Program-made: the position numbers and the translations under genes
Assembly: GCA_026005175.1 (NCBI GenBank)
Contig: BPKO01000010.1
Span: forward strand, 94,344-158,343
DNA length: 64,000 bases
Reading direction: 5' to 3'
From: Candidatus Tectimicrobiota bacterium
GTDB taxonomy: Bacteria > Tectomicrobia > Entotheonellia > Entotheonellales > Entotheonellaceae
In this document: positions 34,187 to 43,152 of the stretch, piece by piece
Position numbering within the stretch: position 1 is the first letter of the stretch
Layout of the letters: the number at the start of each line of letters is the position of its first letter
The notes under the pieces: model-generated
The model's database searches: none
Told to the model about the DNA's origin: nothing
Seen by the model: the letters and a program-made list of their open reading frames with translations, nothing else

Positions 34187-35035
34187 TTATTCCTTCCGTG
34201 CCCAGGCAGCGATCAGCGGCGGGGTCATCAAAGTGCAGTCTTTCTCCACCGCCTCCTGTCGCATGCGCTCGGCCAGGGTGTCCACCTGCACCTCTTCGGC
34301 GGTGGCCACGCCGGTCTGCTGCATGAGCGGTAAAACGGTACGGGTCGTCTGGGCGATCCACTCGTAGATAGGCGAATTCACCCCGCGCTCGACGCGCTGC
34401 ATGGCCAGCATCTCCGGCGCCGGCAGACCGGCCTGTTGAAAAATGGATCCCAGCTTGAAGGCGATGCGACCGTCGATGCCGGCGCGGGCAAAGGCCTGAT
34501 TGATCCGGGTGCCGGCTGCAACATAGGTTTCGCATAGAGGGTGGGACATGATTTCCGGCGGAGGCGAAGGCAGCAGATCCAGCTCCTGAAAGGCGACGAT
34601 GCCGCCGGACTTCACGAACGCCAGCAGCCGGCGCAGCACGGCCGCCGGGTCGGGAAAGTACATCAGCACCAGCCGGCCGATCAGGGCGTCTACCGGCTCG
34701 CCGTCGAGCTGAAAATCGGCCAGGTCGGCGGCGATGAACTGCACGTTGCTCAGCCCGGCGCTTTGTGCCCGCTGTTGGGCGAAGGCGATGGCCTCCGGTG
34801 CTTTGTCCACGCCGATGACCGTCCCTTCCGGCCCGACGAATTTGGCGGCCAGGAACGAGACATCCCCGGCGCCGCAGCCCACATCCAGCACCCGCATGCC
34901 GGGCGCCATGCCGGCCTTGAGCAGCATGATTTCGGTCAGCTCGTCGAAGAAGCGCCCCTGTTGCACCAGGCGCTCCAGCTCGGGCTGCGAGTGGCCCAGG
35001 GTGTATAGGTTGGACAGCCTTTGGGTGGATTCCAT
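34187..35035 (-). CDS. Class I SAM-dependent methyltransferase
   Basis: 282 residues. Motif I is RVLDVGCGAGDVSFLAA (about 48-64), the acidic residue binding the SAM ribose is in VIGVDKAPEAIAFA, and motif IV/V regions are VDALIGRLVLMYFPDP and LRRLLAFVKSGGIVAFQELD. It resembles UbiE/Coq5-like small-molecule methyltransferases. Start ATG 35035 with TGGAGGTGCAAA upstream. First gene of the four-gene island cassette, separated from the upstream STAND regulator by an intrinsic terminator. Confidence 0.87.
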   Translation of the reverse strand: MESTQRLSNLYTLGHSQPELERLVQQGRFFDELTEIMLLKAGMAPGMRVLDVGCGAGDVSFLAAKFVGPEGTVIGVDKAPEAIAFAQQRAQSAGLSNVQFIAADLADFQLDGEPVDALIGRLVLMYFPDPAAVLRRLLAFVKSGGIVAFQELDLLPSPPPEIMSHPLCETYVAAGTRINQAFARAGIDGRIAFKLGSIFQQAGLPAPEMLAMQRVERGVNSPIYEWIAQTTRTVLPLMQQTGVATAEEVQVDTLAERMRQEAVEKDCTLMTPPLIAAWARKE

Positions 35036-35154
35036 TTTGCACCTCCATTGATGTTGGACATATCTACAAATATCAGCCGGTAGCGTTTCTTCAGAGGGCA
35101 GTATGGTGCAGAGGACTGCTAACTCTCCAGGCAAGAAACTGCTAAATTTTTGCC

Positions 35155-35190
35155 AAAAAAAGAGGACGGTCACCTCCCAGGTGGCCGTCC
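35155..35190 (-). terminator. Intrinsic terminator after the STAND regulator gene
   Basis: On the minus strand a 12-bp stem (GGACGGCCACCT with AGGTGACCGTCC, one G-U pair, 3-nt loop) is followed by TC and seven T residues (35155-35161). It lies 36 nt past the regulator's stop and 120 nt before the methyltransferase start, separating the two transcripts. Confidence 0.85.
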
Positions 35191-35226
35191 CCTTGAGACT
35201 GAGGGATAAGCTTCTGACGAATTGAT

Positions 35227-37351
35227 TCAGGTGGATGCTCCGTACAACTCCCGCTGCCAGAGCCAGTCGGTGACCCGCTGGATGCCTTTGCTCAGGTGGT
35301 AGCGGTAAGTGCTGAAGGGCAGGTCGAGCAGTTCGGCGGCGGCTTCCTGGGTGGGGGCCGGCTGAAAGTAGGTGTGGTACAGCGCCCGGTGGAGTTTCTC
35401 ATCCTTTGGCGTGGTGGTCAGGCTCTCGGCGGCGGTACGCAGCAGGGATTGCAGGTCGCCCGGGGTGGGGGTGGGGCCGGCCATATCCCGCAGGACTCGG
35501 GAGCGCAGCAGGGGGTTGTGGGCCAGGGCATCCGGCCGGCTGTAGTCGCGTAGGGCCTGGCGCACCGCGTCGGCAAATTCGGGCTGAGAAAGAACCATCA
35601 GGGGCGGTGGGGTGGACTGGCTGACCCGTTCTGGCCTGTAGTCCAGGTCGAGTTCCCGTTCGGCCATAATTTCATTCCAGGCTGACAACGGCTCCGCCCG
35701 CCAATCGTGGGCAAAGCCACCGTAGCGCCGGCCGCCCACGTCAAAATCAGCCTCGGCGACGCGGCAGAAGTTGATGTAGGTGAACAGCCCCTCCCAGGAG
35801 GGCGGGTCGGCGGTACAACAGAACGTCCAGGCCAGGTTGGGGGTGGTGAGCCAGGTGATCACGGTGTTCAGAGTGATCATGTTGTGGGTCAGCGGGGTCT
35901 GGTAAGCTCTCGCGCCCCATCCAGAAGCGGGCAATCTGGATGCGTTCGCCGGGGCGCAAGGGGCCGTAGCGGCGCACAAAAGCCCAGATGCGACGCACAG
36001 CCGGATCGGCCTGCTCATCCTCCGGGGTCACGGTGTCCAGCAAGAGATTGGCGGCAAAGCCCAGAAGCTGAGGGCCTGGTCCCCGATACACCACGAAGGC
36101 CTGCGGCTGGCGCTGGAGCCAGTAGGCGGCAATGCGGGCCGAGTCCGCTCCTTCGTGTTGCTCAACCATGGCCAGAAGGTGAGGGTGATCTTGCGAGGTT
36201 GCCGGCTCGTGATAGGCGCCGCCCATGGCTTTCCAGTCATAGTAGGGTTTCATGAGCGGCTGGTGGCGCTGCAGGTAGAGTAGGTCGGAAAAAGCCTGTT
36301 GACGCGCCGGGCCACTGCTGTGGTAGAAGCGGCGCGTGTGGTGGCGGCGCACGCGGCGAAAGAGATCCCGGTAGGCTTCAGGATTGCGCCAGCGCAGGTC
36401 GGCCTCCAGCACATCCCGCACCAGATCGTGGGGGAAGATGCCCTCGGGGCCGGTTTCGATGAAGGACAGACCCCGTAGCCAGGCAAAGAGCGCCGGCGCG
36501 GCTTCCTCGCCGAACACTTCAACCAGCAGGGCTTCGCTCGTCACGCGGGCCAGCGCGCAGGCTTCCAGTGCCCGACGATGGCCGGCGGTGGGCACGTCTC
36601 GCACGAAACGTTCCATCAGCAGGCGGATCACGTCTGGAGCGTGTTCCAGGCTGATTTCTTCCGCTCTGGTCGCGCCCAGTCCCACCCAGTCGGCCAGCAA
36701 GACCAGAGCCAGGGGATGGCCGTAGGCGACATTGAGAACCGCCTCCTGAAGCATGGCGGGCACATGCAGCGTGGTCAAAAGTTGGCGGCTTTCTTCCGGG
36801 CGCAGATTCCGGAGAGAGACGATGCGTGCCAGTTCACGCCAGGCCGGATCCGAGCGCCAAGGCTCCGCAGGGGGCTGGCGGCCGGCAATGACCACCAGCA
36901 GATGCGCGGGCAACGCCGGCAAGAACGTCTCGCGCAGCCAGTCATCCAGGGCTGTCAAGCGCTCATAGGTGTCGAGGATGAGCACGGCGGGTGGCAGATC
37001 GGTCAGGGCGCTGAGGGATAAAGGAGGCGCTTCCGGGTCGATGGCATGAGAGAGGGCAAGGGAAAAACCCTGTGGAGAGGGGTCTATGTCGCGGCCGTCC
37101 AGCCAGTAAACAGAACGGCCGTGTTCAGCCGCCAGATCGGCGTACGCGCGGAGCAAGGTGGTTTTGCCGACGCCACCGGGGCCGAAAAGATGGAGCACGG
37201 CAAAAAGCGGTTCTTTGGCTGACAGCGCCTGACGGAACAACTCCAATTCGGCGAGGCGACCAACGAAGAAGCGTCGGCGAGTTGCGGTCAGCCACTCGGA
37301 CGCGCGCGAGGGCCGAGACGGTTTTCGTTGCTTCCTCATGCGTTCTGACAT
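35227..37351 (-). pseudogene. STAND-type AAA ATPase regulator (one frameshift)
   Basis: About 708 codons over two frames. The N-terminal ATPase has Walker A GPGGVGKTT (57-65), Walker B-like AVLILDTYERL and a helical lid (GHPLALVLLADWVGL), the pattern of NB-ARC/STAND proteins. The middle is helical. The frame changes near 35915, inside ARFWMG. The C-terminal part ends EAAAELLDLPFSTYRYHLSKGIQRVTDWLWQREL, which looks like a helix-turn-helix or sigma-like DNA-binding end. It is thus probably a ligand-sensing transcription regulator, likely for the downstream cassette (inference). It may be a pseudogene or carry a single sequencing indel. Confidence 0.65.
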
Positions 37352-37688
37352 GGGTTGGTCATCCCAATGCCGCCCAAGGCCAAGCTTCAGGCGCGACCGG
37401 AAGCGGGAGCGCAGCGGACCCTGTAGGGCGTCGCTTGCCAGCGGTGGTTCGGCACTCCTCTCAAAAGCCTCTGGCGAGCACGATGTCCAAAAACACCGCG
37501 GCGTAGCTTATATAGGCCAACGATGGCTTGTGGCCGGCCCAGGGATCCTTGGCGATGAAGGGGTCACCCTTGAAATACTCAAAGTTGACAGGTTGAGGGA
37601 TGGAGAATCACAGCAGCCCTTTACCGTCCAGGCCCTCCTAAGGAGACGCGATCACCAACGGCCGATAGATCGCGTCTCCTACAGGACC
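37352..37688. other. Non-coding stretch upstream of the STAND regulator
   Basis: No convincing gene. It holds a perfect 13-bp inverted repeat at 37641-37680. A TTGACA at 37585 has no matching -10 element. Confidence 0.4.
37641..37680. repeat. Perfect 13-bp inverted repeat before the transposase remnant
   Basis: Arms AGGAGACGCGATC (37641-37653) and GATCGCGTCTCCT (37668-37680) flank a 14-nt loop. There is no T-tract, so it is not a classical terminator. It ends 8 nt before the first ATG of the broken DDE transposase (37689), so it could be an IS-borne structure blocking read-through into the transposase, or part of the IS end. Confidence 0.6.
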
Positions 37689-38731
37689 ATGCGGCTTACC
37701 TGTCTGCCCCCGCGCGTCTCGCAGGCCCTGCGCGTGCGCAAGCCCTGCTTTCGCCACCGTCCTCACCTGGTGTGGTGCTGGCGACTGGGACTCCATATCC
37801 TATACGGCCGGCGGGCCACCTTCAAGGCCCTCGCCCGCCATGGCCCCGCCCACCTGGCCTCCCAGCACGATCGTCGCCTGCTCTGTGCCGCCTCTTGGTG
37901 CCCCAAAGCGGTGGGGGGGGTGCCCATCAGGCCAGGCAGGCCTTGCCCCCGCCCCAAGACGGCTTATCTCGTGGGCGACCGCACCCGCCGCAGCCGGCAT
38001 CCTCCCTGCGGCTTTGGCTTCTGCGTTTGATGGCCCAGGAGGGCGTCTATCGGGCTGCGATGGATGTTGCCCTCTTTGCCGTAAGGACGACCAGGCTATC
38101 AGAAATGCCCGGTTTCGGCAGAGGGTGCAGGATTTTCGCCTGCCCTCCTGGTGCCGCGAAGGGATCGTGGTGGCCGATGCCGCCTCGGCAGCACGGGATA
38201 CCCTGAAACGCCTTCAGAAACTGGACGGGTGGGACTGCCCTGCCGCGCCCCTGGAAGCTGGCCAACGGCAAGCGCCTCAAGGACCTGGTGCGGCATTTGC
38301 CTCGCTTCCCAGCGCCTCTGGCTGCCCGCGCTCCCCACCGGGGGCCGGCGCCCCTTCTGGGTCTTTGCCAAGCGCACGCCGCGGCGCCACGAGGGGCCCA
38401 AACAGACCCGAGTTCTCGTGAGCCATCTTCCCAAGACGCCGGCAGCGCGCCAGATCGTCAGGGTGTATCCGGTGGGCCATAGCGCTGCTTCACCGAGAAG
38501 GGCGTCGTGGGCTTGGAACCGCACCAGGTGAGCGGCAAAGCCGAGCGCGTCGAGCGCTCGGTGGCAGCCGTGGCGCATCTGCTCTTGCTCAAGGGGCAAG
38601 CGCGGGACCTCCCTGCCGATCGTCCCTGGAGCGCCTTTGGCACGGGCGGTTGCCTGGGGGGATGCAGGCGCAGGGCGTGCGCCCCGCGGCAGATAGCCCG
38701 ACAGGGGCTTCAGAGGGGCAAGGCCGCGTGA
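37689..38731 (+). pseudogene. Broken DDE-family transposase (IS4/IS701-like)
   Basis: Recognisable transposase text is scattered over all three plus-strand frames: CFRHRPHLVWCWRLGLHILYG and ATFKALARHGPAHLASQHDRRLLCA (from 37740), ARFRQRVQDFRLPSWCREGIVVADAA (near 38110-38180), RPFWVFAKRTPRR and LVSHLPKTPAARQIVRVYPVG (near 38350-38480), and finally KAERVERSVAAVAHLLLLKGQARDLPADRPWSAF, ending RQIARQGLQRGKAA at the stop. At least four frameshifts are needed, so the copy is dead. It marks the right side of the island. Confidence 0.8.
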
Positions 38732-38921
38732 TCCCATGACCCATACCGGTCAACTTTGAGAACCATAGCGGAGCTGGGGTTCAGCGTGTAGCCTCACTGG
38801 CGTTTTGTCCATTCCGAACCACTTGAATGAGAAGCCCTTTCATGGCATCTTGGGCGCAAAGCCGTGTGAATACAACCCGAGACCACGACGCGGAAAAGTC
38901 ACCAGCGCGGCCGCTGACGCC

Positions 38922-39560
38922 CTATGGTCGCTGCGCCCGGCGCACCAGGTCGGCCATCGCCGCGGCTGCCTCCCCGTCCTCACGCAACAGGCCAGCGATC
39001 ACCCCTTCCCGATCGCGCGGCGAGCGATTCTGGCTCGCCTTCCACTTGCCCAGGAGCCGGGTGATGGGCATTTCAATGCCCACAATCGCCTCTAGCAGCG
39101 CGTCGATGAACGCCGCCGGGGCGTCCGTCACCCTCCAGGGCACCTCGCGGCCGGCTTCGTGCCGGTCGGTGAGCCGGGTGACCAGCGCCCGCAGCCAGCC
39201 GCGATCCTCGATCACGCGCAGCGGGCCGTAAGCATGGACGACCGCGTAGTTCCAGGTCGGCACGACCTTGCCGGTCTCGCGCTTGGTTGGATACCAGGAA
39301 GGCGAAATGTAGGCATCGGGGCCGCAAAAAACGGCCAGGGCCTCGACCTGGGGCGAGAAGGTACGCCAGAGCGGGTTGGCCCGCGCCACGTGGCCTCGCA
39401 GGGTGCCAAAGGGAGCCGGCTCCGGATCGAGCTCGAGCGGAAGATGATGGGCGTCGAGCCCCTCTGGCGTAAGGACCACCAGCGTTGCCAGGGGATGGGC
39501 GCGCATCAGCGCGTGAAGAACCTCGACCCGCGTCTCGGCAAAAAGCGACGGAAGGTACAT
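38922..39560 (-). CDS. PaiB-family FMN-binding negative transcriptional regulator
   Basis: 212 residues matching PaiB-like proteins (split-barrel flavin-binding fold). It has MYLPSLFAETRVEVLHALMRAHPLATLVV at the start, HLPLELD, RGHVARANPLWR (about 54-66), ALAVFCGPDAYISPSWYPTK (about 74-93) and VVPTWNYAVVHAYGP, which are the strongest family signatures. It is usually a cytosolic regulator or an FMN/heme-binding protein. It is intact, on the minus strand, 42 nt downstream of nothing coding on its own strand except the D-aminoacylase-type gene that ends at 39603. Confidence 0.9.
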   Translation of the reverse strand: MYLPSLFAETRVEVLHALMRAHPLATLVVLTPEGLDAHHLPLELDPEPAPFGTLRGHVARANPLWRTFSPQVEALAVFCGPDAYISPSWYPTKRETGKVVPTWNYAVVHAYGPLRVIEDRGWLRALVTRLTDRHEAGREVPWRVTDAPAAFIDALLEAIVGIEMPITRLLGKWKASQNRSPRDREGVIAGLLREDGEAAAAMADLVRRAQRP

Positions 39561-39602
39561 GGATGCACCCCACCACGCAAGGGAAACCCCACCGGCCCTT
39601 GT

Positions 39603-41282
39603 TCAGGCGGTTTCGTAGCTGCGCAGCACGCGGCCCGGCAGGGCTCCGGTGTGGCGGCCATGGTCGTAGAGCTGCACCCCGGCCACGAACGTGGCAACGA
39701 TGCCCTCGGCCCGGGCGACGAGGCGCCGGCCGCCCTGGGGGAAGTCGCAGACGAACTCCGGCGGCCGGCAGGCCACCGTGTCAGGGTCAAAAAGGACCAA
39801 GTCGGCCACCTTGCCCAGCGCCAGGACGCCGCGGTCGGGAATGCCAAAGAGCGCCGCCGGCACCGCAGTAAGCTTGTGCACAGCCTTTTCCAGCGTTAGC
39901 GCCTGGCGCTGTCGCACCCAGATCTCGAGCAGCGCCGTGGCATAGCCCACGTCGCACAGCAAATCGACGTGGGCGCCGGCGTCGGAGAGGCCGATGAGAA
40001 ACCGGTCCTCGGTGACCAGCCGCGCCACCCCTTCGGGGTCGTAGTTGAACGCCTCCACCTGGAAGCGCGTCTGCAGCTGGTCGGCAAGGCCGATATCGAG
40101 CAGCACGTCTAGGGGGCGCTTGCCCTCGGCGTCGGCGATCTCCAGGATGGTGCGGCCGCAGTAGGCGCGCAGCGCCGGGTTGGCCACCTCCAGCACGCGC
40201 ATGCGCTGCCAGAGGTGGTGGCGCACGTGGCCTTTCATGTCGCGCAGGAAGGCCTCGCGGAACGCCGGCTTCTGGTAGAGAGCCAGCTGTTCGGCCAGCG
40301 GGCGGTTAAATGCCGGCTGCCAGCTCGGGTAGGAAGCAAACATAAACGGATGGCGCAAGTCGCCCTGGGTGATGAGCGGCCGCGGCGTCACCTGAGGCAC
40401 AGCGCGCGCCAGCAGCGGCCCCAGCTTGGCGATGGTCTGCTGGTGAAAGTCGGGCTCCCCTGGACGGGCAAAGAGGGCCAGCCAGGTCACCGGCCGCCCG
40501 CTTTCCTCGGTGAGCAGGCGCAGCAGGGCCACGTCGGCGTCGCTGATGAGGCGGGCGCCGGTAGAGTCAAGGGCAATTTCGATAATCCCGCGGCCCACCT
40601 CGCGCAGCACCCGGCACAGGCCGCGCAGCTCTTCCTGGCTGGCGTTGCGGCAGGCCAAGGGACGGCCCTGGTGGCCGATGTGGTTGCGGATGGTGGTGGT
40701 GGAAAAGCCAAAGGCCCCTGCTGCCATGGCCTGGCGCAGCAGGCGGGCCATGGTGGCCAGCTCCTCAGGCGTGGCGGCGCGCTCGAAAGAGGCCTCGCCC
40801 ATGACGTAGTGGCGCAACGGCGTCAGCGCCACCAAGCCGGCGACGTTGATGCCCAGCCCGCGCCGCGCGATGGCATCCAGGTACTCGCCATAGCTTTCCC
40901 ACTGCCAGTCGATGCCGGCGCGCATCACCTCGTAGGGAATAGCCTCCACGTTCACCAGGTCGTGCAGCAAGATGTCCCGTGTCTGCGGCCTCACGGGCGC
41001 CACGCCTACGCCGCAGTTGCCCATCACCACCGTGGTCACCCCGTGCCAGGGCGAGCAGGTCAGCAGCGGGTCCCAGGCCACCTGGGCGTCGTAGTGGGTG
41101 TGCGGGTCGATGAAGCCCGGCGCCAGCACCAGCCCCTCGGCCCGCAGCCGGCGGTGCGCCGCCAGGCCGCGCTCCTGCCCGAGATAAGCGATGCGGTCGC
41201 CGCGTACCCCCAGGGTGCCGATGAAGCTCGGGCGCCCCGTGCCGTCACAGATGCGGGCCTCCTCGATGACCAAGTCCAGCAT
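39603..41282 (-). CDS. D-aminoacylase/N-acyl-D-amino-acid deacylase-type amidohydrolase
   Basis: 559-residue metal-dependent hydrolase. The N-terminal metal motif PGFIDPHTHYDAQVAWDP has His61 and His63; family members of this size with HTHYD are D-aminoacylases or dihydropyrimidinase-like enzymes. Later metal and substrate segments include GISDAGAHVDLLCDVGYATALLEIWVR and the C-terminal IPDRGVLALGKVADLVLFDPDTV. The start is ATG 41282 behind AGGAGAGG. It lies 14 nt after the LLM monooxygenase gene on the same strand and is cotranscribed with it; a catabolic amide or imide pathway is plausible (inference). Confidence 0.88.
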   Translation of the reverse strand: MLDLVIEEARICDGTGRPSFIGTLGVRGDRIAYLGQERGLAAHRRLRAEGLVLAPGFIDPHTHYDAQVAWDPLLTCSPWHGVTTVVMGNCGVGVAPVRPQTRDILLHDLVNVEAIPYEVMRAGIDWQWESYGEYLDAIARRGLGINVAGLVALTPLRHYVMGEASFERAATPEELATMARLLRQAMAAGAFGFSTTTIRNHIGHQGRPLACRNASQEELRGLCRVLREVGRGIIEIALDSTGARLISDADVALLRLLTEESGRPVTWLALFARPGEPDFHQQTIAKLGPLLARAVPQVTPRPLITQGDLRHPFMFASYPSWQPAFNRPLAEQLALYQKPAFREAFLRDMKGHVRHHLWQRMRVLEVANPALRAYCGRTILEIADAEGKRPLDVLLDIGLADQLQTRFQVEAFNYDPEGVARLVTEDRFLIGLSDAGAHVDLLCDVGYATALLEIWVRQRQALTLEKAVHKLTAVPAALFGIPDRGVLALGKVADLVLFDPDTVACRPPEFVCDFPQGGRRLVARAEGIVATFVAGVQLYDHGRHTGALPGRVLRSYETA

Positions 41283-41296
41283 GGCGCCTCTCCTGG

Positions 41297-42421
41297 CTAG
41301 CGAAACCGCGGCATGACCTTTTCCGCAAAGAGCTCGAGCGTTTTTAGGCACTTGTCGCGCTCTAGCACCCCCTGCCCGAAGAGGAAAAAGGCCTCATTGA
41401 ACTTGACATGGCGCAGGGCCTCTTCGATGGCCCGCGACACGGTATCGGGATCGCCGATGAGCAGCGCCGGCAATCCCTGGCCAAAGGGCATTGACCAGGT
41501 TTCCCAGAACCACAGGCAGTCCTCGGCCCAGGCCTTGGCTTCGGCCTGCGTCGGGGCCAGCACGAGGTAGCCGCCCCAGGCGGCCTCTTCGCCTTCGGGC
41601 ACCTGGCGGCCGTGGCGCTCGGCTTCTTCTCGGTAGCGGCTCCACAGCAGCCGGCAGAACTCGTAGTTGTCCGAGAGCACCACCGGCTTGCCCCCCTCGC
41701 GCGCCCAGAAGAGGGCGGTGCGCAGGCTGTGGGTAAAGCCGCTGTAAAGCGGGATAGGCTGCTGCAAGGGGCGCGGGGCAATGCCCACCTCGCGCACAGT
41801 GCCGTCGGGGTCGACGCCCTGGCCGTAGGTATAGTAGACCGGGTGGTCGTGGGGGTTTTTCTGGCCCTCGATCGGGAACGTCCAGTACTTGCCTTTAAAC
41901 GCAAAGGTATCCCGGCTCCAGGCAAGCTTGATGATGCGCACGCACTCCTCAAAAAGCTCGCGATTGACCTCGTCCTCGTGGGTGTGGCGGTTCCAGGGGC
42001 CAGTGGCCTTGACGCCAGGGATGGCCACGAAGTTGTCGAACCAGCGCGCTTGGTAGCCGCGCACAAAGGCCACGTTGAGGCGCCCGCCCAGCATGTGGTC
42101 AAGGGTGGCCACGTGCTCGGCCACCCGCAGCGGGTTGTGGGTGGGCAAGACATAGCCAAACTGGTTGATGCGCAGGCGCTTGGTCTGCATGCCCATGTAG
42201 AGGGCCATAAGCCCCGGATCCTGGCCGAGCTCGAAGCCCTCAATCTGCAAGTGGTGCTCGGGAATGCCGATGCCGGCATAGCCGGCCTCGTCGCAGAAGC
42301 GGGCGTACTCGCCGATTTCATCGAGCATACGCTGGTACAGCACCGGGTTTTTGCCGGCCATGCCTTGCTCGAGCTCGCGGCGCCGGCCGATGGTGACGTA
42401 CATAAAGGCGTGAAAGTCCAT
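41297..42421 (-). CDS. LLM class flavin-dependent oxidoreductase (bacterial luciferase-like)
   Basis: 374-residue TIM-barrel flavin monooxygenase. It has FCDEAGYAGIGIPEHHLQIEGF (about 44-65), INQFGYVLPTHNPLRVAEHVATLDHMLGGRLNVAFVRGYQARWF (about 92-135) and the C-terminal FFLFGQGVLERDKCLKTLELFAEKVMPRF. Enzymes of this class need reduced FMN from a reductase; a flavin reductase gene lies next upstream at 42572-43072. Start ATG 42421 with GGAGG upstream. The C-terminal LFAEKVMPRF resembles that of the partial LLM gene at the right end of the window, so the two are paralogs. Confidence 0.9.
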   Translation of the reverse strand: MDFHAFMYVTIGRRRELEQGMAGKNPVLYQRMLDEIGEYARFCDEAGYAGIGIPEHHLQIEGFELGQDPGLMALYMGMQTKRLRINQFGYVLPTHNPLRVAEHVATLDHMLGGRLNVAFVRGYQARWFDNFVAIPGVKATGPWNRHTHEDEVNRELFEECVRIIKLAWSRDTFAFKGKYWTFPIEGQKNPHDHPVYYTYGQGVDPDGTVREVGIAPRPLQQPIPLYSGFTHSLRTALFWAREGGKPVVLSDNYEFCRLLWSRYREEAERHGRQVPEGEEAAWGGYLVLAPTQAEAKAWAEDCLWFWETWSMPFGQGLPALLIGDPDTVSRAIEEALRHVKFNEAFFLFGQGVLERDKCLKTLELFAEKVMPRFR

Positions 42422-42472
42422 AGGGCCTCCTTGCCAGTTCCTAAGCACGGGAGGTGGCGTGGCCAAGCAAGC

Positions 42473-42501
42473 ATTGTATGCCACCCCGCGGTGCCGCACA
42501 A
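42473..42501 (-). promoter_or_regulatory. Candidate sigma-70 promoter for the LLM/D-aminoacylase operon
   Basis: Minus strand: TTGTGC (42496-42501), 17-bp spacer, TACAAT (42473-42478). Transcription would start about 45 nt before the ATG at 42421. Confidence 0.55.
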
Positions 42502-42571
42502 TGGCCCCTCTTGCCCCCCACTGCGCCCTAGCCTACCGGAGGGGTGGAGCCGCCGTGCTGCCTGACGGCGC

Positions 42572-43072
42572 TCAGAGCGGCTCGTCGGCCAGCTTGCGGT
42601 ACTGGCTGCCGTAGAAGAGCAAGGGCTTCAGCTTGGGGTCGTCGCTGATCGCCGCCTCCTGCACCTCGCCCACAAAGAGGGTGTGGTCCCCGCCGTCGTA
42701 GCGCGCCCACACGGTGCAGTCGATATAGCCCAGGCAATCGGCCAGCACCGGGCTGCCGGTGGTCGCGGTCCGGTGGGGGATGTTGGCGAACTGGTCTGCG
42801 CCTTTGGGCGCCTTACCGGCCCACCACTCCGACCACTCCCGCCGGTGCTCGGGGAGAATGTTGACGCAGAAGGCGTCGGCTTCCATCAAGAAGCGGTGCA
42901 TCTCGGCGCGCTTGTCGACGCTTACCAGTACCAGGGGCGGGTTGAGCGACACCGAGGTAAAGGCGTTGGCGGTCATGCCGTGCTTGATGCCGTCCTTGCA
43001 GACCGTGACCACGGTGACGCCGGTGGCAAAGCGGCCCAGGACCTGTCGAAAGCGGGTGGGATCGAAGGCCAT
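42572..43072 (-). CDS. Flavin reductase-like (FMN-binding split barrel) protein
   Basis: 166 residues. Typical flavin reductase text: RFRQVLGRFATGVTVVTVCKDG (about 7-28), GMTANAFTSVSLNPPLVLVSVDKRAEMHRFLMEADAFCVNIL, and later DHTLFVGEVQEA and PLLFYGSQYRKL near the C-terminus. It would supply reduced FMN to a two-component monooxygenase, most simply the neighbouring LLM protein (inference). Start ATG 43072, 80 nt downstream of the DUF169 gene stop, same strand. Confidence 0.9.
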   Translation of the reverse strand: MAFDPTRFRQVLGRFATGVTVVTVCKDGIKHGMTANAFTSVSLNPPLVLVSVDKRAEMHRFLMEADAFCVNILPEHRREWSEWWAGKAPKGADQFANIPHRTATTGSPVLADCLGYIDCTVWARYDGGDHTLFVGEVQEAAISDDPKLKPLLFYGSQYRKLADEPL

Positions 43073-43152
43073 AGGGGTTCTCCTGTCGCAGCGGCTCGCT
43101 CGTGCGGTTGTCCTCTCGCCGGGCCGTCGAGCGCCATGCGGCCGGCGGTCGC

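Noticed and set aside
33744..35048. A long open frame on the minus strand spanning the SnoaL-like and methyltransferase genes
   Set aside because: Only its last part (the SnoaL-like protein from ATG 34172) has protein-like sequence. The rest is arginine/glycine-rich and is an out-of-frame reading of the methyltransferase gene.
37585..37590. TTGACA upstream of the transposase remnant
   Set aside because: No -10-like sequence at 16-19 bp; the region is non-coding debris.
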